Below are positions 11,560-22,000 of a DNA stretch of 64,000 nucleotides, piece by piece. The notes under the pieces were generated by a model. The model had not been told where the DNA came from. It did no database searches and saw only the letters and a program-made list of their open reading frames with translations. How positions within the stretch are numbered: position 1 is the first letter of the stretch; each line of letters starts with the position of its first letter. Position numbers and translations under genes: made by a program. This DNA is from Allodiplogaster sudhausi (taxonomy: Eukaryota > Nematoda > Chromadorea > Rhabditida > Diplogasteridae): positions 4,131,501 through 4,195,500 of the forward strand of contig CALZFC010000029.1 in NCBI GenBank assembly GCA_945643635.1. Reading direction: 5' to 3'.

Positions 11560-11630
11560 CTACTTGGCCTCATTCTTCTTCTGCAGCCGGGCCAGCTTGT
11601 TCAGCTCCTTCTTCGACATCTCGCCCTCGC
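11560..11630 (-). CDS. Isolated Lys-rich terminal exon, unidentified gene
   Basis: The acceptor GATAG|GCGAGG is followed by an open frame reading EGEMSKKELNKLARLQKK and ending at a stop at 11560. The lysine-rich helix resembles those appended to eukaryotic aminoacyl-tRNA synthetases and translation factors, but the match is too short to name. I found no upstream exon between here and the vWA duplicates at 12.2 kb, so it may be a detached exon or a chance frame. Confidence 0.25.
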
Positions 11631-12235
11631 CTATCGCAGGACATCATTGTCATCCACTTCAGATTGCTAGAAAGAAATCAATTTGTTGTTCTCGACATGT
11701 GAGCAGAACACAACAAACAATTGCTAGAGAAATAAACGAGTAAAGAGTAAGGGTTAATTTATAAGAATATCGTTGCAATAAATACAGATAGATACGTTGA
11801 AAGCGCTTACACATCTAAAAGAACTTCCAAAAACGAACGTGTTTTTGGACTAACAGCTTCGGTTCGCTTTTGGAATGGAAACTAACATATGAACACTTAG
11901 CAGTACATAAAAAATAACGAAATTATGCGCAAAGCCGACTAATTGAGCGTGAAGTAGTTATACTATACTCTGAAACCCTTGCAGAAACGCTAAATAACGC
12001 GACTCAGATAACTTACCATTGCCCAACTATTCTCAGGTAAACAAAAACATATAACGTATACTAAACGAATGGTAAATCAAATGTTTAAATGCTAACGCCA
12101 TCGTCAGGATCATTTGGTAACAAATCGTCAAACCGAAAGAAAGACCATTCCAATTACACGAACAGTAAAATACAAAAGAAAAAAGGAATCAAAAGTGTGT
12201 TACGAATCCATGGAGATGACGAGAAAAGTCTTCAA

Positions 12236-13390
12236 AACAAAGATCTTGGCAAATTGCCAAGATCACATTGATAAACCTACCGTACTATAAGATCGGCCAT
12301 TTCGTGTTAGGAGTATCCGGGTTTAAACCTCCTTTAAATAAAAAGGCTTCAATTTTTTATTTCATTTTGTGGAAACGTTTTTGGCAATAAACGTTTTCGG
12401 GCCCGTATTTTATGACCAAAATTAAATTTTCATTAAATCGATCTATGGATAAAAATCTAAGTTATTTTATGGAGCTATCGAATGGTGAAGAAATCATGAA
12501 GAAATTACATTTGAACAATGTTCTGTTAGGCATAATAAGCTAGTTTTCCAGCAACACAATCGTTCTTTATTTGTGAATTAATTCAAGCAGCATGAGGGGG
12601 ATTTGGTGCTACAGCACACAAGATGGTCAGGAGTTGCTTGACATTTTCTTTAACATCGAGATCCTTAGATCTACTATGAAGCATGCAAAGAAGCCATCAA
12701 ATAGAATTCATACGTCAAAGTTGTCAATGCGCATGACGTTCTCTGTAACATTGTTCGCCACGAAGTTCAGCGACTCCACGGTTGCATCGGCGATGCCGAA
12801 CGCGATAGTTGTCACGTCTGGAACACGCATAGATGAACAACTTGGATCTCTTTTTTTACATGAGATTTACACAGGAAATGATAGAAATATTGCACTTGCA
12901 TATGTATATGCGCCTAGTGAATATGTGATTCTCACAAAAACAAAATAATAAATCGAGCTCTTGGAACAAAGATCTTGGCAAATTGCCAAGATCACATTGA
13001 TAAACCTACCGTACTATAAGATCGGCCATTTCGTGTTAGGAGTATCCGGGTTTAAACCTCCTTTAAATAAAAAGGCTTCAATTTTTTATTTCATTTTGTG
13101 GAAATGTTTTTGGCAATAAACGTTTTCGGGCCCGTATTTTATGACCAAAATTAAATTTTCATTAAATCGATCCCTGGATAAAAATCTAAGTTATTTTATG
13201 GAGCTATCGAATGGTGAAGAAATCATGAAGAAATTACATTTGAACAATGTTCTGTTAGGCATAATAAGCTAGTTTTCCAGCAACACAATCGTTCTTTATT
13301 TGTAAATTAATTCAAGCAGCATGAGGGGGATTTGGTGCTACAGCACACAAGATGGTCAGGAGTTGCTTGACATTTTCTTTAACATCGAGA
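12236..13390. repeat. Tandem segmental duplication, about 424 bp x 2
   Basis: 12,236-12,659 and 12,965-13,388 are almost identical (rare substitutions). Both include a near-perfect palindrome starting GATCTTGGCAAATTGCC and the terminal exon of the vWA gene at 13.3 kb. The spacer (12,660-12,960) is a copy of 7,575-7,865, so the second unit is a mosaic made by unequal exchange or gene conversion between paralogues. Confidence 0.85.
12583..12834 (-). pseudogene. Mosaic partial vWA gene copy (last two exons only)
   Basis: The last exon (about 12,583-12,660, same as 13312-13392) is fused to the vWA exon encoding DVTTIAFGIADATVES taken from the 7.6-kb copy. The junction replaces the original acceptor TTTTCAG with ATCTAAG. 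No upstream exons exist between this and the intact copy, so it is a partial duplicate. Confidence 0.7.
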
Positions 13391-14826
13391 TCCTGAAAAA
13401 GAGTTGTCCAATCGGAGGACTTTTCGTCACTACTCACTCTCTTCTATCAAATATCGATAATGAAAATAAAACTCGAACGTTTTCGTAGTACATGGTATTA
13501 TTTTTATTTCCGTTTGCCACCAAGGTCAGAAATTCCTCGGATAGAAGGACTGGACCGGGGATGGCGATCGCGATAGTTGTTACGTCTGGAATATATATGA
13601 ATGAACAACTTGAATACCTTTTCTTTATATATAGATTTCCTTATGAAATTTTAGAAATGTGCCTTCGAAAAAAAAATTATCAGAAAAAGGCTGATGTAAA
13701 TGAGAAATAATGCAAAACCAGCGAATAGATACTAAAGTCATCCGCAAGCTCCTTGCTGATGCTGGCGATACGTTCGTCGCTGTCCTTGTTAGCGAAAGGG
13801 CCCATTCCGCAGTTCACCGTTATATCAGTCATGACAATGAGCACTTTCTGTCTTTCGACATCCTTAAATATTAACTTTTGAGAGAGAAAGAGAGATTAAA
13901 AGCAACAACAAAAAATAAGACATGGAACGGGAGGTAACTAACCGACAGGTAGCTTTTGCCAAAGAAGTGCCTCCCCGCACGTTCCATATCGAAGGAATGA
14001 CAGTTTGACCAAAATGCCGCATTGTACTTTACGCTGTCGACGCCCGAGATAAAAGTGCTATTGGTTGTGGACTTGGCGAACTCGAGCGGATATCGTAGCT
14101 CCTCCTCATCAAAGTCTGGATATTGCGAAACGGCAACACGTGCCGCTGAGGTGCCTCGATCGATACGCTGGCCAAAGTCGAGTATGAAGGATTTCATCTA
14201 CAACAGAATTTTTGCATCCGAGCAGCTGTTCCACTAAATTGTCTGGCATAAATACATACATATGTACATATGCATGTATATATGTTGATCAGTCTTGGTA
14301 CCTTCTCGGTAGCATCAGGGCCCCATGCGCCGGCTGTTTCCAGCAGGAAAGCGACGTCTGCAAACAATATCAAAGACTTAAATGTTGTATGAATGTACAT
14401 GCACCATTGTCACAAAAAGTGTACGCACCAATCAGTGAAGAACACTTGCTTGAAGACTCTGTTGTAGTTGCAGGCTCTTCGGTGGCTGGAGATGTGGTCG
14501 GGGCTATATGTACATGAATGCTTACATTATTCATTGACAAGACTAAGTATTTTTTCTACGCACATGTAGTATTGGCGCTGGATGCACTGGTTGAACGACG
14601 CACTTGAACTGTCCTTTTGTTTTTGGCACTTTGGCATTGAAGCGGACACCTGCAAGCCTTGTAATTACATGGCCGTCGATACATACATACATATATGTAT
14701 TTCTAAGCTGCCATTTGCTAAACAGAAATTACTTGTATTTTTCAGAACATAAACAAAATAACATTAAGACACCTGCAAAATCATCGATCCAAAGAGGAAG
14801 ATATGGAAGATAAGCGGAAGTTGCAT
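13312..14826 (-). CDS. Secreted single-vWA-domain protein with degenerate MIDAS
   Basis: Minus-strand exons: 14826-14773 (signal peptide MQLPLIFHIFLFGSMILQ), 14649-14564, 14503-14429 (Thr-rich linker TTSPATEEPATTTESSS), 14357-14302, 14197-13943, 13862-13733, 13585-13473 and 13392-13312 (helix VKQLLTILC, stop). The vWA fold is complete, but the MIDAS DxSxS is ETAGA, and the MTDG loop Asp-Gly is MTDI. Metal-dependent ligand binding is therefore probably lost. The helix-2 and helix-3 exons, separate in all paralogues here, are fused in one 255-bp exon. The phase from exon 2 to the linker exon does not fit my model, so there is either a frameshift or another splice site. There is no EGF-like exon, unlike the 17.6-25.3 kb gene. 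A TATA box lies about 160 bp upstream. Confidence 0.65.
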
Positions 14827-14984
14827 ATCGCAACCGTTCTCCAAATATCCTGTATGAAAAAAGAAATCTTTTCAGACATAGAAGCTATTTCTTGTGACTA
14901 TCTCAAAAGTCTATTTCATACACAAAAGAAATGGGAAAAAGGCGAAGACAGGGTTGGTTAAAGACACAGTTTAGAATGCTCATA

Positions 14985-15004
14985 CGTCTTATATATGGCT
15001 CGAG
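14985..15004 (-). promoter_or_regulatory. TATA-box promoter of the 13.3-14.8 kb vWA gene
   Basis: On the minus strand this reads GAGCCATATATAAGACG, followed by the upstream end of the gene. The same block precedes the three-module vWA gene at 25,469-25,486, with conserved flanks. Conservation between diverged paralogues supports a real core promoter. Confidence 0.6.
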
Positions 15005-15009
15005 TCTGC

Positions 15010-15370
15010 AGAGCTGACCAAAAGGCCAAAATCGTTTTGCTTGCCTTACAGCAGAAATAATGCAATTCGGGAGGCATTAAACCGAGTGAAATTACACCTT
15101 GATCTAGAATACATCTCTCACCCTACAGCTCCGGAAGGAATCAGGAGATCGAATGTCCATTCCTTTCTGGCTTCCCATTTACATTTTTAATATTTTATCA
15201 TGATTACTGTCTTTTTTGTGACTCAGATCAAAATCGTCATGTAAAGGCAAAATTGCTTGTGCGAATTGCACGAAAAACACTTTTCTCTGTTATGTGAATT
15301 ACAAAAAGGAACGCATACAACACAGAGGAAGTGGCATATGTCTAAACGAAATAAGAGCTATCACTCGCCA
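15010..15370. repeat. Paralogous upstream block of vWA genes
   Basis: 15,030-15,190 and 15,290-15,365 are similar to 25,510-25,700 and 26,070-26,180; part also recurs at 16,780-16,960. These are the duplicated 5' flanks of the vWA genes. No exon was recognised from 15,370 to 15,740. Confidence 0.65.
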
Positions 15371-15739
15371 GATCGAGTACGATGAAAAATGGGAAAAAAA
15401 TACGGAAGCATACTCTGGGCCCACTGGATTTAACTTTGATATTTATAGTTAAGCACATGAATTATATAAATAATGCAATAGAATGAGAAAAATACGTTTG
15501 GGAACTCGCTATAACAAATTTTAAAAATCAAGATAATGATGAATATACAAAGAGCAAAACTAAGAGACCTTATACGTTGCAGTAGCGGGCACTACCATTT
15601 CTCCCCTCTCTCCCTAACACACAACTAGTAACATAAGGAAAAGTTAAAAAGAAATATAAAGATCCCAAATCAAATTACAGTACCCGGGTAAATGCCATGA
15701 TCAAAATTCAATCGTAACTTTCGTAATGTTTTCGATGTT

Positions 15740-15960
15740 GAATTCCGTGTTTGACCCTTACATTGAGGCTCTCTAAAAGAATAATTAAATCACCCGGAAT
15801 TGAAGGGTTCTCTTATCAATATTCCAACAATCCCGAGCAAAAATCGAACCTTGAAAACGGTCCCAAGCGTAAGTATAATGTTAAGCTTACAGTGTAATCT
15901 TGATTTCGAACCTTCCGGAGTGCTACCTCCCCCCCCCCACATTTGCTATCAAACATTCCG
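15740..15960. repeat. Duplicate of 17,090-17,260
   Basis: Both copies share the string AATTAAATCACCCGGAATTGAA and the flanking 150 bp in the same orientation. No coding content is seen. The block ends in a poly-C run. Confidence 0.7.
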
Positions 15961-16029
15961 TTCTTATGTTAGCCATTCCGGCCATACACTCCTTTGATGT
16001 CCACGTTTCGGACATGCTCATTAGCCTTC

Positions 16030-16520
16030 ACTTCCACTGAGATTGATTGGCGCCGCTCACTACACGATAACGTCAAAACTGCCTTTCTCAGCATAAGGAA
16101 TGCTTCCACTTTCACATTTACTTTACATACGCTGTTAGAATATCTTAAGATAAACAGATCCCTATCTGCTAGGCATAATAAACTATGTAGCTTGACATCA
16201 ACACAATGAAAGCGTTTTTATTCAATCAATTCCGGCAGCATGAGGGAGGGGTCCTGGTGGTAAGGGAACAATATGATTATTATTGCTTGCCATTTTCTTG
16301 AATTTCGTGTTCCTGATTATGAAGTGTCCAATCGCAGAACTTTTCGTTACTACCTACTCCCTTTGATCTACTATCAATTATGCAAAGAAAATAACAAATA
16401 GAATTCGGACGTTATCGCCAATGCACATGACGTTGTTTTGATTTGCGTTTGCCAACAAGCTCAGAAAGTTCTCGGAGGCAGCTTATGTGCTGACAAAGAA
16501 TTAAGGGGAGGAGGAGGGGG
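16030..16520 (-). pseudogene. Dead 3' remnant of a vWA gene
   Basis: The 3' flank and terminal exon match 7,260-7,530 and 17,440-17,710. The last exon reads ENGKQ followed by two consecutive stop codons where paralogues read KQLLTILC. The preceding vWA exon (about 16,380-16,510) is recognisable only as fragments. Upstream-flank sequence follows at 16,780-16,960, so the middle of the gene has been deleted. Confidence 0.7.
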
Positions 16521-17645
16521 CGGCGACCGCGCCGCTACCCTCCTACTACCCTCATCTGGCAACATACATATATGTATCTCTATCTGATCTTATACTTACT
16601 GAACTACCAAGTGTGTTACCGATGAACTTGTACATTTACTACTTTTGTGCAACTGTGAGAACCCCGGCACATCGGCACGGCTTATGTACGTCTGGAACAC
16701 TTATAGATGAACATCTAGTATACATATCTTTTTAAAATACAGATTTCCATGCGAAATATTAGAAACCATTGCATGATTACGCTGGGCCTTTCGTCCGTCC
16801 TTTTGCATGCCATAACATTTTCCTTTCACATAGAAATGATGCAATTCGAGACGCATTAACCATCATACAGCCCCGGAAGGAAGCGGGAAACCGAATGTCC
16901 CTTCATTTTCGGCGTTCCGTTTACATTATTATTAAATATTTCACCACCATGAATCCATTTTTGTTATCTAAAGACTTTCAAAGTTTCAAATCGTTTTTAT
17001 GAATGATAAGGAAGAAACCATTTTGCCAAATCTTCTGATCATGTAAAGTCATTTACGAAACTTACGAGTAGCACTCATACAGCTTATTAGGATATATTCC
17101 GTGCTTCACACCTTCACCGAGAGTCTCTAAAAGCATAATTAAATCACCCGGAATTGAAAGTTCCCTTACAAATATTCCAACAATCCCAATAATAAAGTGA
17201 ACCTTGACAACGATCCCAAATGTAGATATAATGTTGAGCCTACAGTGCAATCTAGATTATGAGTCATGGAATTGTGAAATAGGAAGATGATGGTGAGAAG
17301 AGAGCCCCAATAGAAGAAGCAAAGAAATAGATAAAGAAGAAGCAAGCCAAATATTTATGCATATTCGCGCGAAGAGCGTGAAGAAAGGATCCCATTAATC
17401 CCCCAGAAATAAATGGAAACAAGTTTCGCTTGATTGGGAGACTAGGATAGAGCCGCTCACAACGAGAGACTATCAATAACTGCCTTTCTTAGCGACAGGA
17501 ATGCTTTCACTTTCCCATTTACATTACTTATGCTGTTAGAACATCGTTAAATAAAGGATCTGTTAGGTATTACAAACTAGCTTAATATCAACAGAATGAA
17601 AGCGTTTTTATTCATTAATTTCCGCAGAGGGAGAGGGTCTTGATG

Positions 17646-19013
17646 TTAAGGGCACAGGATGGTCAGGAGTTGCTTGATCGTCGTTTGATTTTTGAGTTCC
17701 TAAAAAAAGGCCGGACGCCTATCGGAGATCATTTCGATACTAGTCAATCTCTTAGATCTACTATCAAGCATGCAAAGAAGCCATCAAATAGAATTCATAC
17801 GTCAAAGTTGTCAATGTGCATGACGTTCTCTGTAACATTCTTTGTTACGAAATTCAGCGAGGCGTAAGTCGCACCCGCAATGCCGAACGCGATAGTTGTT
17901 ACGTCTGGAATAATTATTGATGTACAACTTTTAAATTGTAGAATATTGCATTAAGGTCAAATTGATACTATATTTCTCCGCGAGCCACTTGCTGACGCTG
18001 AGGACACGTTCGTCGTCGTCGTCCTCTGTAGTGAACGGACTATTATTGCATTCCACCTGACCGTCAGTCATGACAATCAGGACTTTCTGTCTTCTGACCG
18101 TCTGAAACAGTAATGATATTTTGAGAGAATAAAAGGGCGGAACAAAAGAAAAGAACGTATTTAAAATGACTGCCCGAGTTATAGTTGTCGCCAAAGAAGT
18201 GGTTTCCCGTAAGATTCATATAGTAAGAAGTGCAGGTAGTTGCCTGAATAAAAATTGTTAGGAACAAAACGTTGCTCAGAACAAAGAAAAAGATAGTGAA
18301 TATTTTGCGTAAATATCTGATGGATAGTAGAAGACTGATTGTGAATAGTAAGAGCTCAGCATGCCTTATTGAATTTTACGTCTTCGACGCTCGAGTTGAA
18401 GGTGGCATCGGTTGTGGAATTCGCGAACTCGAGCGGATAAAGCGGCTCCGTCTCATTAAATTCTGGATATTGCGATACAGCAACGCGTGACTCAGAGTCG
18501 CCTCGCGTGATACGATTGCCAAAATCGATTATGAAAGCTTTCATCTTCAATAGACATTTTTGTAAACCTCAACAATTATTCAAGTAAATTTGTCTTCATA
18601 CAAATATTCAACAGTCTTGGAACCTTCTCGACATCAGAGGACTCCATTGAGGAGGATGTGTCGAGCAGGAAAGCGAAGTCTGTAAAGAATCGCGATTAAT
18701 TTTATGCATCCACCGTAGCCACAACAAGAGGACGCACCAATCAGTGAAGTACATTTCCTGCACACTGACGCGGGATCTTGAGGATAAACAGCGACATCAA
18801 CGTAGTCGACTTTGCAGCTAGTTTTAGAATACTTTTCATGCTCTTGTACCGATATTAAACGAAATTTTAAATCATAGGCTCCTCTTGTCTTTACATACAA
18901 ACAAACACGATCTTTTACCGATAACTAAGTGAACGAATAAACAAGAAAACGAACACGCAGACTCCTTTTGCCTCGTCGCAGTGTGCATTTTCTACGCAGT
19001 TGCATACTGGAAC
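17646..19013 (-). other. Module 3 of the vWA gene (C-terminal), intact
   Basis: Exons cover the EGF-like piece (VCNCVENAHCDEAKGVC, about 19,013-18,963), the Cys exon (YSKTSCKVDYVDV), the MIDAS exon (DFAFLLDTSSSMESSDVEK), MKAFIIDFGNRITRGDSES, ATTCTSYYMNLTGNHFFG, RQKVLIVMTDGQVEC, DVTTIAFGIAGATYAS and ELKNQTTIKQLLTILCP plus stop. No disabling change was seen. The final exon and 3' flank are the source of the 7.5-kb truncated copy. Confidence 0.65.
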
Positions 19014-22000
19014 AATGTCAGAATGACCTTCACAAATCAAACAATTCTCCATGATCATTCGATGATGTAGCATTAGAGTGCTTAAATTGCAAGACATACC
19101 AGGCCTCGTGTCAGTCGATGCGGGAGTTATTGAAGACTCTGTTGTTGCTGCCAGTTCTCAGTTTGTTGGAACTGTAGAAATGGTTTTGTTTGCGCACAAT
19201 ATGATCAGCAGTCGGTTCATCGTATATTCCTTTTCGAGTTCCTGAAAGTGAGGTGACCATTTGCAGATATCTTCGACACTAGTCACTCTCTTATTGTTTG
19301 ATTTACAATCAATCACGCAAAGAAGATATCAAATGGAATTTGAACGTCAAAGTTGTCGATGCGCATGACGTTATCTTTATTTCCGTTTGCCACGTAGGTC
19401 AGTGACTCATTGGTTGCATCGGCGATGCCGAACGCAATTGTTGTTACATCTGGAACACTTGTAGATGAACAATTTGTACATATATCTTCTTTTAGAAAGA
19501 GATTTTCAAACGAAATATTAGAAAATGTTACACTTGCAGATATGCATCTTATGTAAATAAGGTTATCACAAAGAAGAGTAAATGGAGAACATTGCAAAAC
19601 AGACGAATAGATACCATATCTCTCCGCAAGATCCTTGCTGACATTGAGGACACGTTGGTCATTGTCGCCCACGTCAGTGTGCGGACCAGCGCACTCCACC
19701 TTACCGTCAGTCATGACAATCAGGACTTTCTGTCTTGTCACCGTCTTAAATAGTAATATTATTTTGAGAGAAGTAAAGAGCAGAGCAAAAAGAGAAAGTA
19801 TTTGAAATGACTGCCCGAGTTGTAGTTGTCGCCAAAGAAGTGCTTCCCCGAAAGTTACATATAGTGAGAAGTGCAGGTTGTTGCCTGAATTTAAGTTGTT
19901 GGGCAGGGGTGGCCGGCCCCTGCCACCCTGGGGGCCGGGGCCTACCTCGGGGGCCGGGGCCTACCTCGGGGGCCGGGGCCTACCTCGGGGGCCGGGGCCT
20001 ACCTCGGGGCCGGATATTTTCGGCCCCCGGCCACCCCTGTTGTTGAATACAAAATGTGGTTTAGAACAAAAATGAAAGAGATAGTGAATATTTTGGTCAA
20101 TGTCTGATAGATAAATGACGACAAAAGAGTATGGAATCAGCATGCCTTATTGTATTGTACGCTTCCGACGCTCGAATTGAAGGAGGCATCGGTTGTGGAA
20201 TCCGCGAACTCTAGCGGATAGAGCGGCTCCTTCACATCAAACTTTGGATATTGCGCAACTGCCACGCGTGACTCAGAGTCGCCTCGTGTGATACGATTGC
20301 CAAAGTGGATTATGAAGGCTTTCATCTTCAATAGACAGTTTAATAGCACCAACAATTATTCCAGTAAACTTTTCTGCATAAAAATGTTGATCAGTCTTGG
20401 AACCTTCTCGACATCAGATTCTATCATTGAGCTGGATGTGTCGAGCAGGAAAGCGAAGTCTGTAATCGCGATATATATCAAAGTCGTAATTTTGTACGTC
20501 CGCTACAGCCACAACAATAGTACTCACCAATAAATTGCGTACAGTTCCTGCATACTGTAGCAGATGGTTGAGTTGGAAGAGAGACATCAATGAAGTTGGC
20601 GTTGCATCTTGTTGAAGAATACTCAGTACAAATTATTTTGGTTTACAGCGAAGTAATTAAACGAAGTTTAATTACTTCGCTGTAAAGCAAAATACTAAAT
20701 CACAGACTCCTTTTGTCGTTACATAAAAACAACCACGGTCTTTTACTGATAACTAAGTGCATGAATGAACAAAAAAAACCAACACGCAGACTCCTTTTGC
20801 ACCGTCGCAGTGTGCATTTTTTTCGCACTTCATTGTCTCACACACTGGAACAATGGGCATACTTTAAGCAATTTTCCATGATCATAAAATGATGTAAAAT
20901 TACAGCGCTTAAGAGAGCCTGTCTGGGATATTCGACCATGGCTAATACAGGGCGTGCAGGGAACAAATTTTTTTTATTCTAATTTCTTTTGATTGTATAC
21001 TGTAGCACCCTATGGGAATTCTAAAAACTTTTTTTTTTTTCAAAAAAAATATTTTCATTTTAGCACAGTATACCTCGAAATGTCGGTTTGATTGACATTA
21101 AATTTTGAAAAGTTTATTACCCTATTTTCTCTATTAGTACCCCGGGGGTTCTATTTTTCAATACCCTTGCGAGAAGGGAGCACTATTAGAGGGAGGGGTT
21201 CTACTAGAGGGAGGAGTACTATTTTTCAATGTGAGACACTAAAAGTTTGATAACAACATTTTCTTCTCAAAAAAAGAAGAATCATAGCTCGAATTCATAG
21301 GAATCATCACTGGAATATCCATTTACCACATATTTTGAATGAATTTGCAATCAATTCATTGGGGAGACCCTCCAGGATCCATTCGAGGTACGTCTCGAGC
21401 TCTGTTAGGGGGGGGGGCACTATTGGAGGGGAGGTTCTACTAGAGGGAGGGGTTCTATTTTTCAATGGCTTTATCAGAGGGGTATACTATTAGAGGGGTG
21501 GGGGTTCTACTAAAGGAGGGGGGTACTAATAGAGAAAATACGGTATATGCAGCTTGCAAAGGGCATAAAGAAAGTCCGAGATAAAGTTTTTGAAAAAATT
21601 GATTTAAGTGGACATATTGGCACCCAAATTATCCGAGGGTGCTGGTTGGACCCAAAACGTTGTGAGCGCATGAAAACGACAAGCCCAAGTGAAAGAGGGC
21701 CATTTATTACCCCTGTCAAAGAGCTTTGTGTTTGGCTATACGGACTAATACGTATCGAAAAATTTCCCAAAACCAAGACTTTACTGGGTGTAGGGCTGTG
21801 GAAAAAACGTTTAAAACATGTTTGAGTCTAAAGATTTACTAAACTAAGCACACCTTCAGATTCCTCGTTTGAAAACTCGCATAAAAGATGTCTGATATAT
21901 CTGTTTTCTTTTAATTGATGGTTGTTTTATATTTGAAAACTGTGTTTTGCTCGCATTAAATTCCCCAAGAATTGTCATTTTCATGTACAAAACGTATTGA

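Noticed and set aside
21547..21825. 92-codon open frame inside the foldback element
   Set aside because: No family recognised, no splice support and single occurrence; not listed as a gene.
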